Assembly (NCBI RefSeq): GCF_900491745.1
Contig: NZ_UETR01000006.1
Coordinates: 251,013-315,012 of the forward strand
DNA: 64,000 nucleotides
Source: Amarolinea aalborgensis
Lineage (GTDB): Bacteria; Chloroflexota; Anaerolineae; SSC4; Amarolineaceae
Direction: 5' to 3'
The position numbers and the translations under genes were made by a program. Of this stretch, positions 17,931 through 25,752 are shown one piece after another. How positions within the stretch are numbered: position 1 is the stretch's first letter; every line of letters starts with the position of its first letter. The notes below the pieces were generated by a model. It saw only the letters and a program-made list of their open reading frames with translations. It did no database searches and was not told the DNA's origin.

Positions 17931-18797
17931 ATGAGCTACCAGGTCCCGTCTTACCAGGCCAAGTTGGTCGGCGTCTTTGGCTGCCCCGTGGCTGAGAACC
18001 CGACGATTGTGATGCAGGAGGCCGCGTTTCGTGCGCTTGGCCTTCATTGGCGCTACCTGAACATCGAGGTGCGCGCCGAACAACTGGCCGACGCGATGCG
18101 CGGGCTGCGCGCGTTCAACATGGCAGGCATCAACCTGACCATCCCGCATAAGGTGACCGTCCTCCCATACCTGGATGGTCTCTCGGCCGAGGCCGCGCTG
18201 ATCGGCGCGGTCAACACGGTGGTGCGCGAGGGTGAGCGGCTGATCGGTCACAACACCGATGGCAAGGGCTTTGTGCGCTCGGTGCAGGAGGACGCCGGCA
18301 TCCATCCGTCTGGGCAGCGCGTCGTCTTCCTGGGCGCAGGGGGCGCCGCGCGGGCGATGGCGGTCGAGATGGCGCTGGCTGGCGCCGCGTCCATCACGAT
18401 TGTCAACCGCACGGCCGACCGCGGCCAGCCGCTGGTGGACCTGCTGCGCCGTCAGACCCCGGCGCAGGCCGAATTCGCTCTGTGGGACGGCCCCTTCGTC
18501 GTTCCGGCTGAGACAGATATCCTGGTCAACGCCACCTCAATTGGTTTGTTCCCGCGCGTAGAGGACGCGCCCGCGGTGGCCCTGGACAGCATCCGCCCTG
18601 GGCTGCTGGTCTGCGACGTCATTCCGAACCCGCCCAAGACGGCCTTTCTGGCCGCAGCCGCTGCGCGCGGCGCGCGCACGCTCGATGGCCTGGGCATGCT
18701 GGTAAACCAGGGCGCGATTGCCTTCCGCCTGTGGACCGGCCGCGACGCGCCGCTGGCGGTGATGCGTCAGGCGCTGGAGGAGGTCTTCAGCGCGTGA
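17931..18797 (+). CDS. aroE: Shikimate dehydrogenase-family protein
   Basis: 288 residues from ATG 17931, which follows AAGGAGAGG; an in-frame ATG at 17886 is less well placed. Catalytic Lys74 (NLTIPHK) and Asp110 (GHNTDGKG) are present, as are the NADP-binding GAGGAARAM and NRT motifs. The substrate-binding loop reads FGCPVAENPTIVMQ instead of the usual GxSLSPxxHN, so one of the two conserved serines is missing and the other is replaced by Thr. It could be a quinate/shikimate paralog rather than housekeeping AroE. No other shikimate-pathway gene is nearby. Confidence 0.85.
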   Translation: MSYQVPSYQAKLVGVFGCPVAENPTIVMQEAAFRALGLHWRYLNIEVRAEQLADAMRGLRAFNMAGINLTIPHKVTVLPYLDGLSAEAALIGAVNTVVREGERLIGHNTDGKGFVRSVQEDAGIHPSGQRVVFLGAGGAARAMAVEMALAGAASITIVNRTADRGQPLVDLLRRQTPAQAEFALWDGPFVVPAETDILVNATSIGLFPRVEDAPAVALDSIRPGLLVCDVIPNPPKTAFLAAAAARGARTLDGLGMLVNQGAIAFRLWTGRDAPLAVMRQALEEVFSA

Positions 18798-18808
18798 GTC
18801 GGCTGTGA

Positions 18809-20053
18809 CTATGAGGCGGTCATGTGCGCGCCTGCGATGGACGCGGCAATGAACGCGGCATCGTCGCCCACACCCATCAGCAGGCCGGACTTCTGTGTGT
18901 GCAACCAGGGCAAACCCATGAAATAGAGGCCAGGGTAGGCAGTGACGCCGCGCTGCTGCACCGGAAAGCCATCGGTGTCGGTCACCGGCAGCTTGACCAG
19001 GCCAAAGTCGAAGCTGTAGCCTGCAGCCCAAATGACCGAACCGATGCCGGCCTGCTGCACGTCCATCTCGGTGATCTGCGGCTGCGCGAAGCCGTCCCGC
19101 AGCACAGGCCGCTGCTCCGCCGGCGCGTCCAACCTGCAGCGGGCAATATAGCCGTCAATCAGGGCCAGCAGCTGCGCTTCGATCTGATCGGTCTTGGCGA
19201 GGCTGGCGTGCAGGTCGGCGGCCAGGCCCAACTGGCCCTCCTCAATCCCGCGCAAATGCCCCAGCAAGGTCATGCCATCGGCCGCAAACTGGTGCAGGTT
19301 GAGGTCGTGGCCGCCGCTGGCGCCGGAGAGCTGGGGATTGGCCGCAAAGCGGGCCGCGGGCGATGGCAGCATGTCGGGCGTGCGGTCGAAGAAGCCAGCC
19401 AGGGTCAGCCACTGGTAGGTGTCCTTGCCCCGATAGCGCCGCGGCGCGCGCCCCCCCGTGCCCACGCACAGAAACACCCGACGACCGGCCTTGAGCAGCT
19501 CCTCCGCGATCTGGCAGCCCGACTGACCACTGCCCACAACGAGCACCGCGCCAGGGGGCAGGTTGGCTGGATTACGATAGGACGCCGAGGGCAATTGCAG
19601 CACGTCCGCCGGCAATCCCGCTGCAAAGGCCGGAATCTTGGCGCGCTGAAAAAGGCCGGTCGCCAGGACGACGTTGTTCGCTCGGTATTCCCCATCAGCC
19701 GTGCGCACGCGGTAGCCAGGCCGGTCAGCCAGCAGTTCCACGGCCGTGACATCCACGCCGAAGATCACCGGCAGGCGGTTGGCATCCACATAGCGCTCGA
19801 AGGTAGAGACTATTTCGTCGCGCGGCATGAAGCCGTCGGGATCATCGCCGGCGTACTCTGCGCCCGGCAGCCTGAACGACCAATTGGGCGTCACCAGGGT
19901 AAAGCTGTCCCAGCGCTGGCGCCAGGCGTGACCAGGCCGATCGGCCTTTTCCAGCACAACGTGCTCCCGGCCATGCTGCTTGAGCCAATAGCTGGTTGCC
20001 AGCCCGGCCTGCCCGCCGCCGACGATCACGGTCTCTATGTTTTCAACAGGCAT
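18809..20053 (-). CDS. CzcO-type flavin-dependent oxidoreductase
   Basis: 414 residues. The FAD-binding GGGQAGLAT lies at the N-terminus, a second dinucleotide fold GSGQSGCQIAEEL binds NAD(P), and an ATG motif (LATGLF) and WAAGYSFDF complete the flavin-monooxygenase-like plan. The strict FxGxxxHxxxW fingerprint of Baeyer-Villiger enzymes is absent. Substrate unknown. It is the last gene of a minus-strand cluster and lies 12 bp from the convergent aroE-like gene. Confidence 0.85.
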   Translation of the reverse strand: MPVENIETVIVGGGQAGLATSYWLKQHGREHVVLEKADRPGHAWRQRWDSFTLVTPNWSFRLPGAEYAGDDPDGFMPRDEIVSTFERYVDANRLPVIFGVDVTAVELLADRPGYRVRTADGEYRANNVVLATGLFQRAKIPAFAAGLPADVLQLPSASYRNPANLPPGAVLVVGSGQSGCQIAEELLKAGRRVFLCVGTGGRAPRRYRGKDTYQWLTLAGFFDRTPDMLPSPAARFAANPQLSGASGGHDLNLHQFAADGMTLLGHLRGIEEGQLGLAADLHASLAKTDQIEAQLLALIDGYIARCRLDAPAEQRPVLRDGFAQPQITEMDVQQAGIGSVIWAAGYSFDFGLVKLPVTDTDGFPVQQRGVTAYPGLYFMGLPWLHTQKSGLLMGVGDDAAFIAASIAGAHMTAS

Positions 20054-20071
20054 ACACTCTCCTCTGCTAGG

Positions 20072-20671
20072 CTAATCGAAGCGCTTCCCGACGCTGGCAA
20101 AGAGCAGCGCGAACACGGCCAGCGCCAGCGCGCCAAGAACAAACCCCCACTTGACCTGCATGACGCCAGCGACTGTGATCAGAAGCCCCGCCGCGGCCAA
20201 CAGGGCCGCGGGCAGGGCCTGCCGCGTACGGCGGTAGAAACCGATCGCCAGCAATCCAAAGCCAAGGCAGAACCCCAGCGTCGGCAAGAAAGCCAGGGCC
20301 ATTAAGTTCGAACTGCGCCCCACGAGGGCTAACACCGGCGCGACTTGGTCAGCAGGTTCAGTCCGCACCAGGTCAAGGGTGAGCAATTGTAGCATAGCCA
20401 CCGCATAATCGGCAATGAGCGCAAAGACCGAGAGGAGAGCGCCGAAAAATGTCGTCAGCTCGTTGCCGACGCGCACGAAAGTGTAGAGGTCGCCTAGCCA
20501 GAGTACAAGGAAGGTGAACGCCACTGCGATCACCTGGTGGCCCAATGCCCAGGCCGCGCCATGTGCTTGAACAATGGCCGTGCGGGTCGCGGGGTCAGCG
20601 CTTCCGCCTGGCAGGATGATTTCGGCCAACAGAAACAAGGCCGGGCCGATCAGCAGTAAGGCTCGTTGCAT
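20072..20671 (-). CDS. Polytopic membrane protein of unknown function
   Basis: 199 residues with about six hydrophobic segments and few charged residues in between; the terminal KRFD is basic. It resembles DUF4386-like membrane proteins in size and layout, as does the gene at 21094-21738. It lies 18 bp upstream of the flavoprotein gene, so both are probably one transcript. A TTGACC...CATGAT pair lies upstream near 20720-20750 but is weak. Confidence 0.65.
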   Translation of the reverse strand: MQRALLLIGPALFLLAEIILPGGSADPATRTAIVQAHGAAWALGHQVIAVAFTFLVLWLGDLYTFVRVGNELTTFFGALLSVFALIADYAVAMLQLLTLDLVRTEPADQVAPVLALVGRSSNLMALAFLPTLGFCLGFGLLAIGFYRRTRQALPAALLAAAGLLITVAGVMQVKWGFVLGALALAVFALLFASVGKRFD

Positions 20672-20770
20672 GATGATGTCTCCCAGAGGAATAGCGTGAC
20701 AACGGCGATCATGGTTTCTCCCGGATCATCGGTCAATCACCGTATACTCCTGATGCCGACTGCAAGCGAT

Positions 20771-21055
20771 TCACGGCGCCACGTCAACGATCTCGCCGTC
20801 GTGCCATTCCGGGTCTGCGAGCATTAGGGCCCGGAATTCCTGGAAACGCTGATGCTGCTCTGGGCTGTTGGCATTGGTCCAGTAGGCCTCTTTGCTCTCG
20901 AAGACTGCTACCAGGAAAACCTCTCCGGGGTCGGCGTCCATCTGGTAAATGTAGCGCGCGAGCTGACCAGGCGCAGTGGCGATACGCCGATTGAGGGCTG
21001 TCAGTTCCTCCAGCCTGGATGGGTCAATCTTGACCCGTGCGATAGTGCCGTACAT
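20771..21055 (-). CDS. ABM-fold (dimeric alpha/beta barrel) small protein
   Basis: 94 residues from ATG 21055, preceded by GGAGATG. The sequence MYGTIARVKIDPSRLEEL...YIYQMDADPGEVFLVAVFESKEAYWTN has the strand-helix-strand pattern of antibiotic-biosynthesis-monooxygenase-like barrels. No catalytic residues can be identified. It sits among other small barrel/NTF2-fold genes on the same strand. Confidence 0.7.
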   Translation of the reverse strand: MYGTIARVKIDPSRLEELTALNRRIATAPGQLARYIYQMDADPGEVFLVAVFESKEAYWTNANSPEQHQRFQEFRALMLADPEWHDGEIVDVAP

Positions 21056-21093
21056 GACATCTCCATTATTTGAGGGTAACAAGTCTTTGTTGC

Positions 21094-21738
21094 TCAGCCG
21101 CCCTGCGTGCCCAAACCGACTTGGCTCAGTCTCGGCTCAGGGGCCACGCCGCGGCGCAGCAGCACCCCCAGCCACAGGTACCAGGCTGGGTTGATGATGA
21201 AACCGGTGACGGCCGCGGGCAGCAGCACCAGGGGACTGGAGGGCGTCAAGACGATCAGCCGGCCCAGGTAGACGATGATCAACAGCGCGCCCAGCGTCAA
21301 GGTCAGCGTGGTGAAGCCGCGGCCAAAGCGCGGACTGCCGCGCATGAGCAGACCAGCCAGCAGCACAGCCAGGCCAGCCACGCCAAAGGTCAGCATGCCC
21401 CGCGGGTCAATGGGATTGGGCAGATTGGCCAGGGCGCCGCTCAGCTCACCGGGCGCGTGGATGGCATTGGCCAGGTCGTAACCGCCGTGTATCGCGGCGC
21501 CGAGCGCGCTGACCGCACCCAGGATCAGGCCTAACGTCGCGGATGGCGCATCCACCGGCGCCAGGTGCTGAAAGAGGCCCACGAGCGCTGCCAGCGAAAG
21601 CAGGCCGCCCAGGAGCAGGCAGAGCGCGCTCAGCAGACCGTTTTGAAGGACGACAAACGAAATCGAATAGAGCAGGCCAACGATCGCGGCCGAGATGGCC
21701 GCCAGGCTGGCGTAACGATCAAAGGGTGTTGTTTTCAT
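21094..21738 (-). CDS. Polytopic membrane protein, DUF4386-like
   Basis: 214 residues with about six transmembrane helices; motifs such as GLLYSISFVVLQNGL and IINPAWYLWLGVLL near the C-terminus resemble DUF4386-type proteins of unknown role. It is in the same direction as its neighbours, with short gaps. The function is not known. Confidence 0.65.
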   Translation of the reverse strand: MKTTPFDRYASLAAISAAIVGLLYSISFVVLQNGLLSALCLLLGGLLSLAALVGLFQHLAPVDAPSATLGLILGAVSALGAAIHGGYDLANAIHAPGELSGALANLPNPIDPRGMLTFGVAGLAVLLAGLLMRGSPRFGRGFTTLTLTLGALLIIVYLGRLIVLTPSSPLVLLPAAVTGFIINPAWYLWLGVLLRRGVAPEPRLSQVGLGTQGG

Positions 21739-21874
21739 CAGATGCCCCGTGCTGAGTCAATGGAGCGGCGACCGCCAGCTTATTTCTTTTCCAGGGTGTT
21801 GGGCGAGAAGCCGGCAGGACTGCCCGCCGCACTTCTCGCCCAACACACCATGGACGCACAGCCGCTCGCTGGCG

Positions 21875-22159
21875 TCAGGCTGCGCCTTGGTCCACTTCTT
21901 CCAGGAAGTAGAAATCGGGCATGGTGACGACGCCGGCCTGCTGCATAATCTCGCGCAGGGCGGGCATTTGGGTGAACTGGCGTGCGTTTTCCACGCTGTC
22001 CCACTTGAAAACGATGACCACTTCGTTCGGGTTGTCGGCGCCGCGCATGAGCTGGCAACCTAGCGACCCATGCGCCCGGCGCACATCGGCATCCCCGTCG
22101 AAAAACGGTTTCCACCGGGCAAAGTCCTCGACCGTGTGATGAACGATCACGTACGACAT
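21875..22159 (-). CDS. Small dimeric alpha/beta-barrel protein
   Basis: 94 residues. MSYVIVHHTVEDFARWKPFFDGD is typical of a small group of barrel proteins with a conserved histidine pair and the 'DFxxWKPxFD' segment; NEVVIVFKWDSVENARQF supplies a central strand and helix. No enzymatic assignment is possible. It is part of the small-protein cluster 20.8-23.2 kb. Confidence 0.75.
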   Translation of the reverse strand: MSYVIVHHTVEDFARWKPFFDGDADVRRAHGSLGCQLMRGADNPNEVVIVFKWDSVENARQFTQMPALREIMQQAGVVTMPDFYFLEEVDQGAA

Positions 22160-22226
22160 ACTGAACCTCCACTGCGATTGTCACTGAGTACCGTGTCAGG
22201 CTGCCTTTCAGCCTGATGACTTGATC

Positions 22227-22613
22227 CTAAGCCTGGAAGAAGGCGTCGAGCGCGTCTTGATCGCCGGCAAAGCCCCAGCCCTCGGCGATCTTGCCATCGT
22301 CGCTCATGCGCAGCAGATGACCGCCGCCCATGTCAACGGTCATGCCCTTGCGTTCGCCGTGCAGACGAAACGTCGCCACGATGAAATGGCCGTTGACCAT
22401 CACATGAGTCAGGGCGAAATCCCAGCGATCGAGCGGCGCCATGCGGCTGGGCATCAGCTGCGTGAATTCCTCGAAGCCGTGATAGTCGCCTGAAACCGGG
22501 TTGTGTCCCGGCACGTGCCAGACAATGTCCTGCAGGATAGCGGCCCGCTCAGCCGCGTCGCCGCCGTACAGCGACCGCGCGGCGGCGATGAAGCGTCGGT
22601 CTTGATCGGTCAT
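22227..22613 (-). CDS. SnoaL/NTF2-like protein
   Basis: 128 residues with the NTF2 cone-fold pattern: an N-terminal helix, IVWHVPGHNPVSGDYHGFEEF, and strands HVMVNGHFIVATFRLHGER. The H-x-P-G-x-N-P segment is common in SnoaL-like proteins linked to polyketide cyclisation or unknown hydrolysis. It starts 10 bp after the stop of the next gene upstream. Confidence 0.78.
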   Translation of the reverse strand: MTDQDRRFIAAARSLYGGDAAERAAILQDIVWHVPGHNPVSGDYHGFEEFTQLMPSRMAPLDRWDFALTHVMVNGHFIVATFRLHGERKGMTVDMGGGHLLRMSDDGKIAEGWGFAGDQDALDAFFQA

Positions 22614-22623
22614 TACGGGCCTC

Positions 22624-23040
22624 CTACCCCAAAGCGGGAATGACGCCGATTTGCTGCATCAGCCCCAGTTGATCGAACTGCGCTGAGAGCCGGGCAATTT
22701 TGTCGCCGGCAAAGGTCATCATGGCGATAGCCCCTACTTCGATGGGCTTGCCGGTGGCCGGAATCCCCATGAAGTTTTCGGTATGATGGCCGCGCAACGT
22801 GAACCGCACCGCAACCTTGTCGTCTTCGGCGAACACCTCGTCAATCGTGTGATACAGGTCCGGGAAGCCCTGGTAGAAAACCACGGCGAATCCAGAGTGG
22901 CCGTCAACATCCATGCGCGGATAGCCGGCAATTTGGGCTGCGTAATCTGGCGTGACAAGCGTAGGATCGAGAGGGCCTTTGCGCTTGTCCTGCTCCATAA
23001 AAAACTGCTGTGCGACGTCCTTGTGATCGCGAGTTGACAT
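22624..23040 (-). CDS. SnoaL-like ester cyclase-family protein
   Basis: 138 residues. Signature features: DVDGHSGFAVVFYQGFPDLYHTIDEVFAEDDKVAVRFTLRGHHTENFMGIPATGKPI, characteristic of the SnoaL-like 'ester cyclase' group (NTF2 fold). The true substrate is unknown. It lies directly downstream of a 37-residue relic of a related gene. Confidence 0.82.
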   Translation of the reverse strand: MSTRDHKDVAQQFFMEQDKRKGPLDPTLVTPDYAAQIAGYPRMDVDGHSGFAVVFYQGFPDLYHTIDEVFAEDDKVAVRFTLRGHHTENFMGIPATGKPIEVGAIAMMTFAGDKIARLSAQFDQLGLMQQIGVIPALG

Positions 23041-23052
23041 GCTGGTGATCTC

Positions 23053-23166
23053 CTATTCTTTGACATAGTTGGCGGCGCAGATTTCGTCTGCTACGTCGAG
23101 TTTGCCCTGGCTGAAGATCTCCTCGTAGAAGCGACGAGAAATCGCCTTGTGAACTTCGATTGACAT
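23053..23166 (-). pseudogene. 37-codon remnant of a SnoaL-like gene
   Basis: ATG 23166 to TAG 23053 encodes MSIEVHKAISRRFYEEIFSQ and then GKLDVADEICAANYVKE. This is the N-terminal helix-helix block of ester-cyclase-type SnoaL proteins (RRFYEEIFSQGKLDVADEI), after which the gene stops; the beta-sheet cone is missing. It aligns in layout with the start of the intact gene 12 bp downstream, so it is probably what remains of a tandem duplicate. It could still be translated. Confidence 0.6.
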
Positions 23167-23219
23167 AATCATAGCGCCCTTTTGTTAGACAAATTGTTAG
23201 CTGAGACAGCATTTTGCGT

Positions 23220-23621
23220 TTAGAAGTCTACCAGGCGCGCCGTCCCTTTGAGTTTCAAGGTTTCGTAGGTTTGCGCCTGGCCGCGGTAGAGACGCGTGCC
23301 GCCGAGCGGCGTGCGTTTGGTGGCCAGAACCGCCACGGTTTCCACCGGAAATTCCGTGGCATCCTCCGGCAGGTTGACAATGGGGACGAAGAGGTTCAGG
23401 GTCTTCGTGCGCACGTCGGGAAAGACCTCTACCAGCACCGACACCAGGGCGCCCGCCGGGGTCTCGGTCACGGTAATGCTGGCGTCCGTAAAGACACGGG
23501 ATGCACCGCCGCTCTCAAAGGTCAAGCGTGGAACGCCGCCGATGCCGGCCGGGGTGTAGCTAATGCTGTTTTTGCGATCCTGCAGATCGAACAAGTTAGG
23601 TTGTGTGCCTACAAGCGCCAT
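23220..23621 (-). CDS. 133-residue uncharacterised protein, paralog 1
   Basis: 133 residues from ATG 23621, which follows AAGGAG. The sequence is almost all short strands, with SYTPAGIGGVPRLTFESG and a C-terminal TYETLKLKGTARLVDF. The gene directly upstream encodes a protein of exactly the same length and C-terminal signature. No family is recognised; no signal peptide is visible. A secreted or structural beta-rich protein would fit, but this is a guess. Confidence 0.7.
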   Translation of the reverse strand: MALVGTQPNLFDLQDRKNSISYTPAGIGGVPRLTFESGGASRVFTDASITVTETPAGALVSVLVEVFPDVRTKTLNLFVPIVNLPEDATEFPVETVAVLATKRTPLGGTRLYRGQAQTYETLKLKGTARLVDF

Positions 23622-23637
23622 CGTTATCTCCTTGTGT

Positions 23638-24039
23638 CTAGAAATCAACCAGCTGCGCCGCGCCTGTCAGCACAAGCGCCTGGTAGGTTTTGAGTTGACC
23701 CTGCACCAGCGCCGGGCCGCCAAAGCTGGTGCGAGCGGCCGTCAGCAGGCCAACGGTTTCCACCGCGGCCTCAGTTGCGCCGTTGCGTAGATTCACCGCG
23801 GGGATGAACAGGCTGAACGTGGTCGTTTCCAGGTCGGGAATGAAATCCAGGTCAACGGTCACCAGCGCGCCGATCTCCGTGGCAAGCGTGCGCACATCGG
23901 CGCCGCGAAAGACAATGTCCTGTTCGCCGCGGCGATAGTTGAGCTGCGCCGTGCCGCCAAAACCGAGCGGTGTGTACGTGACCGAGGTGTCTGCGTTGGA
24001 AAGCGTATAAAGATTCGCCTGGGCGATGTCAAGTGCCAT
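23638..24039 (-). CDS. 133-residue uncharacterised protein, paralog 2
   Basis: 133 residues, 16 bp upstream of its paralog. It shares the N-terminal VTYTPLGFGG block, the central PDLETTTFSLFIPAVNL block (paralog 1: FPDVRTKTLNLFVPIVNL), EAAVETVGLLTA, and the terminal TYQALVLTGAAQLVDF. AAAGGA precedes the ATG. Identity between the two is perhaps one third by eye. This is a tandem duplication with divergence; the function is unknown. Confidence 0.7.
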   Translation of the reverse strand: MALDIAQANLYTLSNADTSVTYTPLGFGGTAQLNYRRGEQDIVFRGADVRTLATEIGALVTVDLDFIPDLETTTFSLFIPAVNLRNGATEAAVETVGLLTAARTSFGGPALVQGQLKTYQALVLTGAAQLVDF

Positions 24040-24249
24040 CGAAAATCGTCCTTTCTGTGCTTTCTGGTGTAACGACCGGGGCGTCGTGCATGAGCAGACT
24101 ATCGCGCCGCGCGCTGTTCATTCGACAGCCCGAAAATTGTTCATTTTGTGTTGAAACCGGGCGCCGCGCCCACACGCCCACCCTTGTGTGGTGTGGGATT
24201 CCTGAATAAGTGCAACGCGGCCGCTTCGCCGATGTAACCTGGGCGCAAG

Positions 24250-24300
24250 ACAAAGCAACAGCGGTGTTCAGGCAGCCCCTGAACACCGCTGTTGCTTTGT
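24250..24300. terminator. Long perfect hairpin, probable bidirectional terminator
   Basis: A 23-bp perfect stem (ACAAAGCAACAGCGG... / ...TTGCTTTGT) around a 5-base loop CAGCC, T-rich on the 3' side in both directions. It lies in a 340-bp gap (24040-24379) between the paralog pair and the convergent-side PIG-L fusion; nothing else was found in that gap. Confidence 0.75.
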
Positions 24301-24379
24301 TTGTGTGATCCTCAGCGTCTGTCCGCAGAAGATCGGCGGCATGGCTAGAAGATCGGCCGGCGTCGCGAGACGCTCAGGC

Positions 24380-25726
24380 TCAACTGTGCGCCTGCCACAG
24401 GCGGATGTTTTCCTGGATCTGCGCCTGGTGGATGAGATCATGCCCGGCGATGGCGCCGATCAGGGCGGCCACCGATTCTGGCCCACGCTCGCTGTGCTGA
24501 CCCCAGCGCGCGCGCTGCTCCAGGTTAAGCCCTTGCAGCAACGCGACGTTGACCTGCTTGAGCGCCGCCAACGCGGCGAGCAGTTGCTCGGTCGGCTGAT
24601 CGGCCTCGGGCAGCTCACGAACCCAGGCGTCCTGGTCAAAACCGGCGATCGGCGCGTGCGGGTTGGCAACGATGGCCCGGTAACGGTAGCCATAGACGAT
24701 TTCCGTCTGCACCAGGTGCGCCAGCACCTCGTTGATGGACCATTCCGCCGGCGCAGGACGCCAGCGCAGCGCCGCCTCGTCAAGCCCAGCCAGGATGGCG
24801 CGCAAGCGCGTGACAGCCTGACGCTGCGACTCGAACGGATCAGCCTGCCCCAGGAGCGCAATTTCCTCGCGCAGCATGGGCGCGCAATGCGCCAGGTTGA
24901 CCTCGCCGTAGCTGGTCATCAGGCGCTCGGTCGTGGGCGCCTTGTCCGCGCCCTGACCATCGGCCGGCGTGCCAACCGCCGGGGTGATTGGCTGATCATT
25001 GTCGTCGCGCACCAGGATCATGCGCCGGAAAGCTTCGGCCAGGGCCACGCCGCCCTTCTCGCCCGCTTCTTTGGCCCATGAGGTCACCATGTCGGTGGGG
25101 TCCCAGTCTTCCATCTGGCTTTTGTGCTGCCGCAAGGCCGCAATTTTATGCGCTAGGGTCGCGCCAATGTCCACCAGGGTGTCTGTCACGCTGCTGTCCG
25201 TAATCCAGACCTCGCGCACACGATGCGCTTCATAGCCCTCGGCTGTCAGATCAGGGAATGCCAGGGGCATGGAAACAGCGGGGAAGACTGCCTCCAGGGT
25301 AGCAACCGCCGCGGCGCGGTGATCGGGGTGGTTGATGTAGAAGTTGCCATAGAAAAAGGCGGTTGGGTCGCCGCACACAACCACATCTGGTCGGTATTGG
25401 CGCATCACGCGCACCAGGTCCTTGCGCAGCGCCAGGGTCGGCTGCAGGGCGCCGTCATCGTAACGCAGGAACACTACCTGGTTGACGCCGCATTCGCGCG
25501 CGGCCGCGCGCTGCTCATCCTCACGGATGGCTGCCAGGCGCTCTTTGGTCATGCCTTCGACGTGACTGCCGGAGTTGCCGCTGGTAATCAAGACGTAGAT
25601 CACCTCAGCGCCGGCCAGGCTCCACGCGGCGGCCGTGCCGCCGATGCTAAAATCGGGATCATCCGGGTGTGCGTAGACGATCATGGCCCGTTTGGGAATG
25701 GGCGGGTGTGTGTCAATCTGATTCAT
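24380..25726 (-). CDS. PIG-L deacetylase fused to a DinB/S-transferase-like domain
   Basis: 448 residues. N-terminal half (about 10-260): LmbE/PIG-L N-deacetylase with the zinc motif AHPDD (residues 19-23) and NHPDHRA. C-terminal part (about 295-448): DinB-like four-helix bundle with VLAHLVQTE and the HDLIHQAQI metal-binding histidines. PIG-L enzymes make or cleave glucosamine-linked thiols (MshB, Mca, BshB); DinB proteins include bacillithiol/mycothiol S-transferases. The fusion therefore suggests low-molecular-weight-thiol conjugate chemistry, as inference. It follows the SagB-like gene by 26 bp. Confidence 0.88.
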   Translation of the reverse strand: MNQIDTHPPIPKRAMIVYAHPDDPDFSIGGTAAAWSLAGAEVIYVLITSGNSGSHVEGMTKERLAAIREDEQRAAARECGVNQVVFLRYDDGALQPTLALRKDLVRVMRQYRPDVVVCGDPTAFFYGNFYINHPDHRAAAVATLEAVFPAVSMPLAFPDLTAEGYEAHRVREVWITDSSVTDTLVDIGATLAHKIAALRQHKSQMEDWDPTDMVTSWAKEAGEKGGVALAEAFRRMILVRDDNDQPITPAVGTPADGQGADKAPTTERLMTSYGEVNLAHCAPMLREEIALLGQADPFESQRQAVTRLRAILAGLDEAALRWRPAPAEWSINEVLAHLVQTEIVYGYRYRAIVANPHAPIAGFDQDAWVRELPEADQPTEQLLAALAALKQVNVALLQGLNLEQRARWGQHSERGPESVAALIGAIAGHDLIHQAQIQENIRLWQAHS

Positions 25727-25752
25727 CGGTCCTCTTTTCGCTCTGGTTGATT

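Noticed and set aside
18824..20305. 493-codon open frame antisense to the flavoprotein gene
   Set aside because: The minus-strand frame has complete FAD and NAD(P) motifs; the plus frame has none.
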